From NCBI RefSeq assembly GCF_007752135.1, contig NZ_CP036298.1:7494501-7558500 (forward strand): a DNA stretch of 64,000 nucleotides, read 5' to 3'. The notes under the pieces are model-generated. The model did no database searches and was not told the origin of the DNA. It saw only the letters and a list, made by a program, of their open reading frames with translations. This document shows positions 8,992 through 18,153 of this stretch, piece by piece; position 1 is the stretch's first letter, and each line of letters starts with the position of its first letter. Made by a program: the position numbers and the translations under genes. The stretch comes from Aureliella helgolandensis (lineage in GTDB: Bacteria; Planctomycetota; Planctomycetia; Pirellulales; Pirellulaceae).

Positions 8992-9366
8992 ATGGCGACT
9001 GCTAGCGAACCCCTGGAACCCGATTGGTTGGTCGCGCGCATGAACGCGATCCGCAACGAAGGTGAGGTCCATGTATCCGAGTTGCACGATGAAGCCGATC
9101 GGCTTACCGATTGGCGCGAGTATGTGCGAGCCAACCCACTGGCGTCGTTCGCGATTGCCAGCGCCGTCGGATATTCGGTGGTCAGCTCAGTCAGCGGCCG
9201 CGGTAGCGCGCCCAAGATGTCGCGAAAGTCCTCGAGCGAGGCAGTCCCAGGCGATACAGTCGCCAGCATGGGCATCACTTCCGGACTGATGGCGTTGGCA
9301 GGCTCGTTGGCCAGCACCGCTGTTCGCCAGTACCTCACGCACAAAGTTAAAGGGTGGTCACCATGA
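8992..9366 (+). CDS. Hypothetical membrane protein of the stress operon (YqjD/DUF883-like)
   Basis: 124 residues. An acidic, helical N-terminus (VARMNAIRNEGEVHVSELHD) leads to WREYVRANPLASFAIASAVGY, which resembles the ...hPxxSxxhAhGxGxhhG membrane tail of the DUF883 family. A second hydrophobic stretch (GLMALAGSLASTAV) follows before a basic end. It sits 6 bp after the CsbD-like gene, and its stop overlaps the next start in an ATGA, which suggests coupled translation. I infer a small inner-membrane protein working with its neighbours; no enzyme motif is visible. Confidence 0.78.
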   Translation: MATASEPLEPDWLVARMNAIRNEGEVHVSELHDEADRLTDWREYVRANPLASFAIASAVGYSVVSSVSGRGSAPKMSRKSSSEAVPGDTVASMGITSGLMALAGSLASTAVRQYLTHKVKGWSP

Positions 9367-9578
9367 TCGACATATCTCGCAGCCCAACTGCGACACCAAG
9401 AAACCGCATCGAGTTTGAATCCATCGATGTCGAAACGGTACCCAACCAGCCCGGTGCAGGTGTCCGTCCATTGCTGGACTCTGCCCAACAGTGGATTCGT
9501 AAACATCCCGGCAAATGTCTGTTCGCAGGACTCGTATTGGGAGGAGTTGCCGGATGGTTCACTTCGAAACTGAGGTAG
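9363..9578 (+). CDS. Small DUF883/YqjD-like membrane protein
   Basis: 71 residues. The N-terminal half is polar. The C-terminus reads QQWIRKHPGKCLFAGLVLG followed by GVAGWFTSKL, one membrane helix with a basic end, as in the tails of YqjD/ElaB proteins. The ATG at 9363 lies in an ATGA overlap with the previous stop, which decides this start over the upstream in-frame GTG at 9354. The following gene begins inside it (25-bp overlap). Function unknown beyond likely membership of the same membrane-stress set. Confidence 0.75.
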   Translation: MIDISRSPTATPRNRIEFESIDVETVPNQPGAGVRPLLDSAQQWIRKHPGKCLFAGLVLGGVAGWFTSKLR

Positions 9579-9997
9579 GCAACGGGGCGCCGCCGCGGCC
9601 CGGGCCAGTCGCAGGATTTGCCAACCAAGCTCGCACGCTGGTAGGCGATTTGCTCGAACTGGCCGAGCTGCAAGCAAAACTGGCCAAGGCGGATGCGGTC
9701 GAGGCCACGCAAGCCGCCGTTCGCCCCGCAGTAATGCTAGTGCTCGGTGCCTGTGCTGCAATTGCGAGCTTGCCAGTGATCACCCTCGGACTGGCCAACC
9801 TGCTTGGCGAAGCCTCCAGCCTCAGCATCGGCCAAAGCCAACTCCTGGTGGGTTGCGTGGTAGCGATTGCCGCCTTGGTGGTCGTGACGGTGTCCCTGCG
9901 GAAGTTCCGCGGCGCGTCCCTGCGATTCCGTCGCAGCGCCGACGAGCTGGCAAAGAACATGGCATGGGCGAAAGCGGCCGTGCGATCAGACCGCTAG
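9554..9997 (+). CDS. YqjE/holin-superfamily-III-like membrane protein
   Basis: 147 residues. After a polar start, a helix rich in Leu/Glu (ARTLVGDLLELAELQAKLAK) precedes two strong membrane segments (about 60-85 and 95-115) and a basic tail (RKFRGASLRFRRSADELAKN). This layout matches the phage holin family PF07332/YqjE, which in enterobacteria is encoded beside yqjD and elaB-like genes. The ATG at 9554 overlaps the previous gene by 25 bp. It is probably a structural inner-membrane protein rather than a lytic holin, since no lysis or phage genes are near. Confidence 0.8.
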   Translation: MVHFETEVGNGAPPRPGPVAGFANQARTLVGDLLELAELQAKLAKADAVEATQAAVRPAVMLVLGACAAIASLPVITLGLANLLGEASSLSIGQSQLLVGCVVAIAALVVVTVSLRKFRGASLRFRRSADELAKNMAWAKAAVRSDR

Positions 9998-10047
9998 GGC
10001 CGAGCGGATCCAACTATCTTTACCCCTTATTGAATCGGAGACATATC

Positions 10048-10293
10048 ATGGAAAACTCCCCACCTGTAATGAAAGCAAACCGCTCCCACATGTCCCCAGC
10101 GGGCGAGTCGAGTCGCGGCGATCTGGCTGGGCAATGTGGCGATGAGTGCGCCGACCAACGCGAAGACTTCCAACAACTGTTGGACGATGTCGGTGATTCG
10201 GTAGTTCACTACTGCCGCCGGCGACCTGGCGTAGCTGCGTTCTCGTTGTTTGCCGTCGGCTTCTTCTTCGGCTGGAAAATTAAGCCTTGGTAG
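10048..10293 (+). CDS. Small membrane-anchored protein, last gene of the stress operon
   Basis: 81 residues. The first 50 are polar and acidic with two Cys (GQCGDECADQ). The C-terminus is YCRRRPGVAAFSLFAVGFFF followed by GWKIKPW, one membrane helix introduced by basic residues, again like YqjD/DUF883 tails. ATG 10048 is preceded by CGGAG at 10036-10040. It starts 50 bp after the holin-like gene and closes the run of five. Function unknown. Confidence 0.72.
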   Translation: MENSPPVMKANRSHMSPAGESSRGDLAGQCGDECADQREDFQQLLDDVGDSVVHYCRRRPGVAAFSLFAVGFFFGWKIKPW

Positions 10294-10382
10294 AAGGTGT
10301 CGGCAAGCTTGGTTGTCCAACACGCAGGCGAACGATTTCTATGCACAAGCAGCGTGTCACCATGGACACGCTCTTAATGAAA

Positions 10383-10417
10383 AAGGCGGACCACTTCGCG
10401 AGGAAGTGATCCGCCTT
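10383..10417 (-). terminator. Rho-independent terminator of clpX
   Basis: 15-bp stem with one mismatch (AAGGCGGACCACTTC / GAAGTGATCCGCCTT) and a GCGAG loop. On the minus strand it is followed by TTTTTC, so it ends clpX transcription. It may also slow transcripts arriving from the convergent stress operon, where only a scattered T-run follows. Confidence 0.85.
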
Positions 10418-10454
10418 GAACAATTTTAACTCAGGTGCCAAACGCTATTCGAGC

Positions 10455-11750
10455 TTAAGCACTTTTCTTCTCAGTCGGCGACATTTTGAACGGCTTGACC
10501 ACCCCGTCGACTTCGTCTTTATCAATTGTAAACACGGTTCCCTTGGCTTGCTCTGGTAGATCGAACATCACGTCCAGCATGACACTTTCGACGATTCCAC
10601 GCAAACCACGGGCACCCACCGATTTATCCATGGCCTTCTTAGCGATGGCTCGCAGGGCATTATCGGTGAAGTGCAATTCGCAATCTTCCATGCCGAACAA
10701 GGCTTGGAACTGCTTGATGAGCGCGTTCTTGGGCTTCGTAAGGACTTGAATAAGGGCTTCATCGTCCAGTGGAGCCAAAGCGGACACCACGGGCAGACGG
10801 CCGATAAACTCCGGAATCATGCCGTAATGCAAGATGTCGTCCGAGGTAACCTGCGGCATCAGTTCAGCGGCAGTCAGATCATCGCTGTGAGTTTGGCTGG
10901 TCGAGCCAAAGCCGAGCGACTTCTTGCCAAGTCGCTTGCGAACAATCTCTTCGACACCGACAAAAGTCCCGCCACAGATGAACAAGATATTGGACGTATC
11001 CATCTGGATATACTGCTGCTCAGGATGCTTTCGGCCCCCTTGCGGAGGAACGTTCGCAACGGTGCCCTCTAGCATTTTCAGCAACGATTGTTGGACGCCC
11101 TCACCGGAAACATCGCGGGTGATGGAGACATTGTTGCTCGTCTTGCCAACCTTATCGACTTCATCGATGTACAAGATACCCCGTTGGGCCGCTTCCACAT
11201 CGAAGTCCGCTGCATGCAGCAATTTAAGCAGAAGGTTCTCGACGTCTTCGCCCACGTATCCCGCTTCGGTCAATGTGGTCGCATCGCCGATCGCAAAGGG
11301 GACGTTAAGGGTTTTAGCCAGAGTCCTGGCAAGCAGCGTCTTACCGCTACCGGTTGGACCGACCAGCAAGATATTGGACTTCTCGATTTCCACATCGGAG
11401 CCGGTCCATTCACTCGACAACCGCTTGTAGTGATTGTGGACGGCAACGGCCAAGACACGCTTGGCGGAGGATTGCCCGATGACGTACTGGTCCAAGTGCT
11501 CTACGAGCTCGCGGGGCGTTGGAATTTCACCAAAGAGATTCGTACTTGAGCCACGACGCTTTTGCTCTTGGTCGAGGATCGATTGGCAGAGCTCGATACA
11601 CTCACCACAGATGTATACATCGCCCGGACCTTCAACGAGCGGCCCTACATCTCGGTAGCTCTTGCGGCAAAAGGAGCAGAAAGCATTCTTTTTGCTCGAA
11701 CTTCCGCTGCCACCACGACGTCCTGAGACCACATCCTTACTCGAAGGCAT
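10455..11750 (-). CDS. clpX: ATP-dependent Clp protease ATP-binding subunit ClpX
   Basis: 431 residues from the chosen ATG. The N-terminal zinc-binding domain has C25/C28 and C48/C51 (FCSFC, ICGEC). The AAA+ module has Walker A GPTGSGKT (131-138), Walker B ILYIDE (192-197) and the GYVGEDV pore-loop motif. An LGF tripeptide at 279-281 stands where the IGF/LGF ClpP-binding loop is expected. It unfolds substrates and feeds them to ClpP, or acts as a chaperone. The frame extends 15 codons upstream, but ATG 11750 follows AAAAGGAG at ideal spacing, so I start there. clpP is not adjacent, unlike in many bacteria. A strong terminator follows at 10383-10417. Confidence 0.97.
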   Translation of the reverse strand: MPSSKDVVSGRRGGSGSSSKKNAFCSFCRKSYRDVGPLVEGPGDVYICGECIELCQSILDQEQKRRGSSTNLFGEIPTPRELVEHLDQYVIGQSSAKRVLAVAVHNHYKRLSSEWTGSDVEIEKSNILLVGPTGSGKTLLARTLAKTLNVPFAIGDATTLTEAGYVGEDVENLLLKLLHAADFDVEAAQRGILYIDEVDKVGKTSNNVSITRDVSGEGVQQSLLKMLEGTVANVPPQGGRKHPEQQYIQMDTSNILFICGGTFVGVEEIVRKRLGKKSLGFGSTSQTHSDDLTAAELMPQVTSDDILHYGMIPEFIGRLPVVSALAPLDDEALIQVLTKPKNALIKQFQALFGMEDCELHFTDNALRAIAKKAMDKSVGARGLRGIVESVMLDVMFDLPEQAKGTVFTIDKDEVDGVVKPFKMSPTEKKSA

Positions 11751-12151
11751 ACACGACTCCTTTTGCTCGATAGATCGCTCGATAGACAGCTCCATTGAGC
11801 CTAGCTCGAATGCTTGCCTGCCGAAAACGAATAGGGCTTTTGTTTACACGTAATGTCGCTCGAGGGTGCTTTACCAGCGGATCGTGCAATCAATAGCAGC
11901 AATCGTGCCAGTCAAGTCCGGGCATCCGTGTCCTCGGGATCGAGCCAATGAAGTATCTATTGTTAGGGTGCTAGACGAACCAGTCTCCCAGACCGGGACC
12001 AATGGAGCATGAATTCTCATCACCATCCGCTGTAACAATTTGCTCCCGTGCGAGGTAGGGAAACCCTCCCCATGCACAGTTGAAAACTGAGTACGTAACG
12101 CAGTTGAAAATGTTGACGGCCACGCTTCCAAGCAAATTCGGGACTAGCCCT
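11751..12151. other. Upstream region of clpX, no gene seen
   Basis: 401 bp between clpX and the small membrane protein gene, both leftward. A weak 86-codon leftward frame (11871-12131) has no recognisable features and an odd residue composition. The region probably holds the clpX promoter; I found no clear consensus. Confidence 0.4.
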
Positions 12152-12400
12152 CTATTCGCTCAAACGTCGACCCTCTGTTTTCTCGAGCACCGACCTTATA
12201 CTTCGGAGTTCTGTCTCGTCGATGTCACCCTCAAGCCGCATTTCCTCAAAGTTCCGGACCAGATCGTCAACGTTCGTGTCATCTTTACCGGTTAGAGGGC
12301 GTAATGCCAACGCAGCACGCCATCCCAGGTAGATGCAGGTCAGCATAATGAGCACAGCCAGACTGGCCCTCACTGCCGGTTGATTCAACAGATCCCACAT
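12152..12400 (-). CDS. Small single-pass membrane protein with SHOCT-like C-terminus
   Basis: 82 residues from the ATG at 12400 (MWDLLNQPAVRASLAVLI...). One membrane helix (about 10-32) is followed by a cytoplasmic-looking acidic tail with VDDLVRNFEEMRLEGDIDET, which resembles the short oligomerisation SHOCT-type helix pair (E-x-L-x-x-G-x-I-x-x-x-E-x-x). The frame extends upstream to a TTG, but nothing supports that start. It is alone on its strand, far from clpX. Function unknown; a small membrane adaptor is a guess. Confidence 0.62.
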   Translation of the reverse strand: MWDLLNQPAVRASLAVLIMLTCIYLGWRAALALRPLTGKDDTNVDDLVRNFEEMRLEGDIDETELRSIRSVLEKTEGRRLSE

Positions 12401-13219
12401 AGTCTCACGCTTGAAAGTAACCGCGACCAACCTTACTCATAAGTCGCATTCTGTGACGCACACATCCTACGCAGGCATGGGGGATAAAGTCCAGTTTTTT
12501 TGGCAGAGATTGTCATTTCCGTGGTCGGCGTCCAGCACTCGAGTTCCTTCATTATCACTTCAATCCCGCTCCTATCCCCGCCTCTCCCGGTCATCCGCGC
12601 CCTTGGCGAAACCAGCCCAGCCCGCTTGCGGACGGTCGTTCGGGCTCTCCCAAGAGCCAAGCGGATCCACGGAACGCCCCCTTACAGAAAGCACTCCCCC
12701 CCACCCACCGAGACACACATCCTATTGGATAAGGAGCGGTTTCTGGCTGGCCATGAGGGCTGATGAATCGCAAACAGCTGGTCGCGGCAACCACAATCCT
12801 TTGCTTACCGCGTTGTTAAAACAGTAACCCGCCGCATGACGGGCTGTTGAAATAGTAACCCGCCGCGTGAGCAAGGAAAGATAACCTCCGCTACAAGGCA
12901 ATTAAGGATGCCACCTCCGCATTAAAATTCAAATTGCGATTAAATCAACAGCCCGGAGAGAAAGGGGCAATGAAGCCCACTGCGTAGACATTAGGGAATT
13001 CCAAACTCCAGTAAAACTGAAACCGCGACTAAATTGACATGCTTTCACGCAGCGTTTTACGATTGCAACAAAACGGGCGCTGTGGGGGCGAGGTGGGGTG
13101 CAGTTCCGTTAGACGCAGGAAAACGCACGGTTCCTAGGTAGGTTCTGGCTCCCCCCCCCTGCATGGCGTTCCCTGGCGCAACCAGGCCAGTTCACGGATT
13201 GAGACAGAAACACCGCGAG
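12401..13219. other. Long intergenic region holding repeat modules
   Basis: About 820 bp. Bases 12401-12808 show only weak overlapping frames without features. Repeat modules occupy 12809-12955 and 13045-13076. The rest (13077-13219) contains short G- and C-runs and nothing I can name. Confidence 0.5.
12809..12955 (+). repeat. 116-bp TIR element (copy 2) preceded by a degenerate left module
   Basis: A degenerate 31-bp left module (12809-12839, CGCGTTGTTAAAACAG...) directly precedes a full element (12840-12955) that runs from CGGGCTGTTGA to TCAACAGCCCG, a perfect 11-bp terminal inverted repeat. Body of subfamily A (AAGATAACCTCCGC...). A further inverted degenerate left module is at 13045-13076. 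Confidence 0.88.
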
Positions 13220-14323
13220 CTACTGCTCCAACAGGCGGACGCGGTGGTTCTCCGAATCACCAATCAACAAATCCCCGTTGTTCAACAGGCAGACCCCGTG
13301 CGGCCGGCGCAATTGTCGCGTCGTAAGCTCCCCGCCATCTCCGTTGAAACCCGGTTCCCCCTGCGGTGATCCCACCAAAGTTTCAATTTTCCCACTAGCT
13401 AGAGCCACGGTACGAATGGCGTGGTTTTCGGTATCGACGATGTAAACCGTCCTGCCCGGATCGACGGCAATTCCCTTGGGCCCGTTGAGCTTGGCTTCTT
13501 TGGCTGGCCCGCCGTCGCCGGTAAACCCCTTCGCTCCCGTGCCCGCCACATGGAAAATCTTGCCACTCTGACGTTCCAACCGCCAAACACTATTGCCCTC
13601 TCGCAGGACGATCCACAAATTCAACGAATCAATAGCGAGCGAGCGAGGACCAGCCAGAGGCTGCTGTTTAGCCACTCCTCCATCGGTAGGCATTGCCTTC
13701 TCTCCCGTCCCACAGATGGTAGTGATCAGTCCCGACTCCAAATCGACTCGCCGAATTCGGTGATTGCCTAGATCGGCAATGAACAATTCGTGGCCATCAA
13801 TGGCGATGCTGTACGCCTGATCCAGGGATGCTTTTACAGCATTCCCCATGTCGCCAGAAAACCCTTGAGCACCTGTCCCCGCAATGGGTTTCCAGCGACC
13901 GGTCGCCTTCTCCAACATTCCCACTCGATGATTGAAAGTATCCGCCACGTAAATATTTCCGGCGGGATCCACCTGAATCTCATGCGGTTGATTAAACCCG
14001 ATTTGATTCGCCATATCTCCCGGCATGCCACGCAACTCCGCTTTACCGGTCCCTGCAATCCATTCGAGTCGCACGAAGGAGGGTTCCAGGCGATAGAGCA
14101 CATGCTGATCGAAGGAAGCAATAATGAAGCCGTCTGCTCCATCGGGTTGAATGCCAAAGGGATTGGATAGCGGCATCTCCTGAGCTCTGCCCTTCGCCTG
14201 AGGTGCACCGGTCTCCCCATTGCCAGCAACCGTTCGAATTCGTCGAAACTGAGCTTGGGCACTGACGCAGCACACCCCGGAAATGAATACTGCCAGTCCG
14301 AGCACTAAAGCCATACGTCGCAT
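13220..14323 (-). CDS. Secreted NHL-repeat beta-propeller protein
   Basis: 367 residues. A signal peptide (about 1-24, hydrophobic core then AQAQ) precedes a repeated pattern of about 55 residues: the phrase TVAGNGETG / IAGTGKAEL / IAGTGAQGF / ICGTGEKAM / VAGTGAKGF, alternating with NIYVADTFNHRV / ELFIADLGNHRI / TVYIVDTENHAI / DLLIGDSENHRV. These are NHL repeats, enough for one six-bladed propeller. Such exported propellers bind proteins or surfaces; no catalytic residues can be claimed. ATG 14323 follows GAGGG at a good distance. It is a single-gene unit with long gaps on both sides. Confidence 0.9.
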   Translation of the reverse strand: MRRMALVLGLAVFISGVCCVSAQAQFRRIRTVAGNGETGAPQAKGRAQEMPLSNPFGIQPDGADGFIIASFDQHVLYRLEPSFVRLEWIAGTGKAELRGMPGDMANQIGFNQPHEIQVDPAGNIYVADTFNHRVGMLEKATGRWKPIAGTGAQGFSGDMGNAVKASLDQAYSIAIDGHELFIADLGNHRIRRVDLESGLITTICGTGEKAMPTDGGVAKQQPLAGPRSLAIDSLNLWIVLREGNSVWRLERQSGKIFHVAGTGAKGFTGDGGPAKEAKLNGPKGIAVDPGRTVYIVDTENHAIRTVALASGKIETLVGSPQGEPGFNGDGGELTTRQLRRPHGVCLLNNGDLLIGDSENHRVRLLEQ

Positions 14324-14900
14324 GGGAATTTCCCTCAGGGAGAAGAGTCACAACCAGCGTGAATGGACGAATAGTTCGCTGGCATCGGCAATGGATAAGC
14401 GGACGAACCCGTCGTCCGGTGGTCTCCCCTAAAGTAACACGAACCTGCTGCACATTCTATGCAACCTGACTTGCGGGCTGCTACCTAACCGGAATAGTGC
14501 ATTTTTCAGGCTACCGAGGCGGAGCAGAACCCACGCCAAGGGTCGTACCATGTCGCCCGCCTACCAATGTCGCCCTCCTACCATGTCACCTACCACTCGA
14601 GTCGCCCATCAATATCTCGCGACGGCGGGATGCCTGGTAATGACTCGGACTCCAGGGCGTAGCCGCCTGCGCCAAAAATGATCGGCACGGGATCCCCCCA
14701 CGATCTCCCAAACAGATTTTTCAACGCCCTTAACCCAAACGTTCTGCCAAAATTACAACCCACACGGCTTTCCGCTCGTTGAACTAGAGCTCACATCAAG
14801 TTACGCTAGCGTCGTTTCCTGAGCTGCGCGCAGAGCACCCATTTTAGGTACGGAGCGTTCTCAGCATGGCATCGTCCCTTCAAATGTGAGTAAATAGCCT
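14324..14900. other. Intergenic region, promoters only
   Basis: 577 bp between two divergent genes. A degenerate direct repeat of about 17 bp with the core CTACCAATGTCGCCC / CTACCATGTCACC is at about 14560-14600. No open frame with coding character was found. Confidence 0.4.
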
Positions 14901-16442
14901 ATGAGCACTTCAACCGACCCAACTTCGCCCCATTACGCCGTGGCGCCAAACGCGCAGCGGTTGTTGTGGGCGGGCTTCATGGCCATTCTTGCTGCCGGCG
15001 TTGGCTTTTCAGTGCGTGGTGCGAGCGTCCTCGAGGAATGGTCCAAGGCGTTTGGATTTACCCAGACCGAATTGGGAGGGATTACCGGAGGCGGTTTGGT
15101 CGGCTTTGGGGTGATCATCATCATCTCTAGCTTCTTGGCGGAAAAAATCGGTTTCGGCCGATTGATGTTTTTTGCTTTTATCGTCCACTTCCTGTCCGCT
15201 GTGGTTACCCTGGCGGCCCCCGCCGTGTTCACCGCCGCCGGAAAAGACGCCACGTTCTGGTGTCTGTTCGTCGGCATGTTTATGTTTGCGATTGGTAACG
15301 GTGTTTGCGAAGCGGTGGTCAATCCATTGGTGGCAACACTCTTTCCCAATAACAAAACCCACTATCTCAACATTTTGCATGCCGGTTGGCCGGCTGGCTT
15401 GATCCTGGGTGGCGTCGCATCCATCTTCTTGGCCGGCAACGTTTCTTGGCAAATTCAGATCAGCCTGTTCTTACTACCGGTGATTCTTTACGGAATCATG
15501 ATTTTCGGCCAACGGATGCCGTCGACCGAATCGAGCGTGAGCGGGATGTCCATTGGTCAAATCCTGCTCCAATTTGGTTCCCCACTCCTACTCTTCCTGC
15601 TCGTCATTCATGCAATGGTCGGCTACGTGGAATTGGGTACAGATTCTTGGATCGCTCGTATTACGGGATCGATTCTGGATGAAACGACCGGTCGCTGGTT
15701 GTTTGTATACACCTCCGCCCTGATGTTCATTCTGCGATTTGTGGCAGGCCCGATCGTGCACAGAATCTCTCCACTGGGACTCTTGTTCGGCAGTGCTATT
15801 CTGGCGACCATCGGTCTCTACACACTCGGTGGAGTCGGCACGACGGTGGCAGCGATCGGGGCGCTCACCGTCTACGGTTTGGGCAAAACATTCTTCTGGC
15901 CAACGATGCTGGCCGTCGTTTCGGAGCGATTCCCTAAGGGTGGCGCAGTAACACTGGGTATGGTTGGTGGCGTCGGCATGCTCTCCGCCGGCTTGCTAGG
16001 GGGCCCTGGAATTGGTTTCAAGCAAGACAAGTACGCTTCGGAACAACTCGAATCGCAAGCCCCAGAAGTCTTCAACCGCTATAAGGCGGCCAAGGAAAAT
16101 CGCTTCCTAGTCTTCGAGACCAATGGTTTGGATGGCGCTAAGGTGGCAACGCTGGGCGATGACGGTAAGAAACTCGCTGGCGAAATGGAGATTCTGCAAG
16201 AGACCAATACCAGCGATCCCAACATTGAAGCGCTCAACACCTGGTGGCAAGATGCGCAAACCCACGCCGCCGCCGACAAGCAACCGGTTACGGATGCCAC
16301 TCTCAACGGCAGCCGAATGGCACTTAAGCTGACAGCGATCGTTCCAGCCGTCATGGCCGTTTGCTACCTCATCCTCCTCTTCTACTTCAAATCGATCGGT
16401 GGATACAAAGCACTCAAGCTGGAGGACGAACCCGTTGCATAA
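14901..16442 (+). CDS. MFS transporter, sugar-type, with large loop insertion
   Basis: 513 residues with about 12 membrane helices. The first half has AGFMAILAAGVGFSVRGAS, GGGLVGFGVIIII and HAGWPAGLILGG, patterns typical of planctomycete sugar-type MFS proteins annotated as fucose/glucose permeases. An extended hydrophilic stretch (about residues 375-480, rich in K, E, D and N) separates the penultimate helix (GMLSAGLLGGPGIG) from the last (LTAIVPAVMAVCYLILLFYF). That makes the protein some 100 residues longer than ordinary members. Solute is unknown; sugar uptake is an inference. It is a single-gene unit ended by a strong terminator at 16487-16520. Confidence 0.88.
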   Translation: MSTSTDPTSPHYAVAPNAQRLLWAGFMAILAAGVGFSVRGASVLEEWSKAFGFTQTELGGITGGGLVGFGVIIIISSFLAEKIGFGRLMFFAFIVHFLSAVVTLAAPAVFTAAGKDATFWCLFVGMFMFAIGNGVCEAVVNPLVATLFPNNKTHYLNILHAGWPAGLILGGVASIFLAGNVSWQIQISLFLLPVILYGIMIFGQRMPSTESSVSGMSIGQILLQFGSPLLLFLLVIHAMVGYVELGTDSWIARITGSILDETTGRWLFVYTSALMFILRFVAGPIVHRISPLGLLFGSAILATIGLYTLGGVGTTVAAIGALTVYGLGKTFFWPTMLAVVSERFPKGGAVTLGMVGGVGMLSAGLLGGPGIGFKQDKYASEQLESQAPEVFNRYKAAKENRFLVFETNGLDGAKVATLGDDGKKLAGEMEILQETNTSDPNIEALNTWWQDAQTHAAADKQPVTDATLNGSRMALKLTAIVPAVMAVCYLILLFYFKSIGGYKALKLEDEPVA

Positions 16443-16486
16443 CTGCAACTAGAGTCCATCCACTTGATAGAAGATGCGTTCCTAAG

Positions 16487-16520
16487 AACGCCCAGGCACC
16501 TCAGGCCTGGGCGTTTTTTT
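16487..16520 (+). terminator. Rho-independent terminator after the MFS gene
   Basis: A perfect 11-bp stem (AACGCCCAGGC / GCCTGGGCGTT) with a 7-base loop followed by TTTTT. The best terminator in the window, 45 bp after the MFS stop. Confidence 0.95.
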
Positions 16521-16983
16521 GTTTCGATACCATTCCCTCTTGTTGTTCTTCTCCCTTCCCGCTGCCCCTCTTCCCCGTTGCTGGCGGCCAGCCATCGGCA
16601 GCGTGAGACGCGTCTGCACGAACGCTGAAGAGGCATCTCTGCTTGGGAAACGCGCAAGCCCTGAACCTTTGGCCGCGCCAGGCGCTCTATTCCTCTGAAT
16701 CCTGGTCCTCCGAATCCGTGTTGCAGAGGTGGAATGGGCTGAGACGGTTCGAACCGAGGCGCTCGAGAACAGCGCCGAGGTGAAATCACCAGATGCTGGG
16801 AAAACGGAATCGAACCGTCCGCGCCATGGCGTCCCCGTCGAGGCCCACTGATGAAACTCGCGCTCAAAATGGGACTCAGCCACTCAGACCCTGCCCGGGC
16901 TCCTGTCTGGTAACTACAATAGCCACCGATACTTCCCCTATATTTCCCCTGGCTCGCCCCATTTCCCCCTCGGACAGGTAGCG
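16521..16983. other. Upstream region of the RND operon, no gene seen
   Basis: 463 bp. Leftward frames crossing this span are Arg/Ser-rich, run through the MFS terminator and lack any motif, so they are not called. No TolC-like outer membrane gene or regulator is here. It presumably contains the efflux operon promoter. Confidence 0.45.
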
Positions 16984-18111
16984 ATGAAATCACTGGCCGT
17001 TTGGATATCCTCTGCCCTTTTGGTCCTGAGTACCTTGGCGGTCATCGCCGGCTTGGCCTATTACAAATACTCGGAATTGGAAAAAGCCAAACTTGCCCCT
17101 CCTCCACCAGAGTCGCCGATTGCTGTCGTTTTAGCCGACGCTCGGGAGATCACCTATCGACGCAACACGACGATGATCGGTTCGATCGTCTCGCCGCAGT
17201 CCATCATGCTGAGCAATGAGGTGGCGGGCACGGTCCGCTCGATTCAATTTGAACCGGGCGCTATTGTCGAGCAAAATCAGGTGTTGGTTGAGCTCGATAC
17301 GAGTGTGGAAATTGCCCGGTTGGAATCAGCGAAGGCTCGCAAGAGAATTGCTGAGACGACGTTCGAGCGCACCAAACGCGCGGCGTCTACCGGCGCCATT
17401 ACAGCCAATGAACTTGATATCGCCACCGCAGAACTCGCTCAAGCCACCGCTGAAATGAGTGAACTGCAGGCCATCATCGAAAAGAAAACCCTCCGCGCCC
17501 CCTTCCGTGGCCGCATTGGATTATCCGATACGCATCCCGGACAATTTCTCCCAAGTGGTTTTGAGATCGTTTCGCTGCACAGCATCGATGACTTTGTGTA
17601 TGTCGATTTTATGATTCCCCAATCGGCGGCCGATTCGGTCCAGGTGGGCCAAGAGGTGAAAATGCTCATCCAGGGGCAAACACAGGTCGGCCTAGTTCAC
17701 GCCCTCGACTCTCAGGCCGACCCGCGAAGTCGCAACCTGCTGGCTCGCGCCAAGCTATTCGCCCCCAAGGGACAGCTCACTCCTGGTGAATCGGTCAAGG
17801 TTTACATCGAATATGGACCACAGCTTGTCACTGCCGCAGTTCCCGTGGAATCGCTTTTGACCGCCCCCATGCAAACCTTTGTCTACGTCGCCACTCCCGA
17901 CGCCGAGGGTGCGGTGCGAGCCCGAGAACGCGCCGTTGTAATTGGCCCCACCCAGGGAGGCTGGCTCAGTATCGTGAGCGGTTTGGAGGTGGGAGAGCAA
18001 GTCGTCGCCGACGGTGCGTTTAAGCTTCGCGACGGTTCACTGCTCACGCCCCCGCCGTCCCAGGAGGCCGTGCCGGAAACCGAAAACAGGCTACCAGAAA
18101 CAACCAGCTAA
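16984..18111 (+). CDS. RND efflux periplasmic adaptor (membrane fusion protein)
   Basis: 375 residues. An N-terminal membrane anchor (about 5-28) is followed by the lipoyl/barrel-sandwich half-motifs (SNEVAGTVRSIQFEPGAIVE and APFRGRIGLSDTHPGQFL) around an alpha-helical hairpin (about 115-160), then a beta-barrel domain (about 190-280) and a C-terminal domain. This is the HlyD/AcrA-type adaptor that links an inner-membrane RND pump to an outer-membrane channel. There is no lipobox Cys, so it is anchored by the helix. It is the first gene of a two-gene operon, 42 bp before the pump. Ligand unknown. Confidence 0.93.
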   Translation: MKSLAVWISSALLVLSTLAVIAGLAYYKYSELEKAKLAPPPPESPIAVVLADAREITYRRNTTMIGSIVSPQSIMLSNEVAGTVRSIQFEPGAIVEQNQVLVELDTSVEIARLESAKARKRIAETTFERTKRAASTGAITANELDIATAELAQATAEMSELQAIIEKKTLRAPFRGRIGLSDTHPGQFLPSGFEIVSLHSIDDFVYVDFMIPQSAADSVQVGQEVKMLIQGQTQVGLVHALDSQADPRSRNLLARAKLFAPKGQLTPGESVKVYIEYGPQLVTAAVPVESLLTAPMQTFVYVATPDAEGAVRARERAVVIGPTQGGWLSIVSGLEVGEQVVADGAFKLRDGSLLTPPPSQEAVPETENRLPETTS

Positions 18112-18153
18112 AATTCCCAACCGGTCCACTACTATTTCATCCGAGAGCTCGTT

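Noticed and set aside
9554-9997. Phage lysis holin
   Set aside because: The fold matches, but no endolysin, spanin or phage structural genes are near and the setting is a stress-type operon; a YqjE-like housekeeping role fits better.
12411-12827. Rightward frames in the 820-bp gap before the NHL gene
   Set aside because: Ser/Pro/Arg-rich with no ribosome site, partly over the repeat module; no sign of coding selection.
16382-16993. Long leftward open frames of about 130-200 codons between the MFS and RND genes
   Set aside because: They overlap the MFS 3' end and run through its strong terminator; composition is Arg/Ser-rich and no motif or ribosome site is present.
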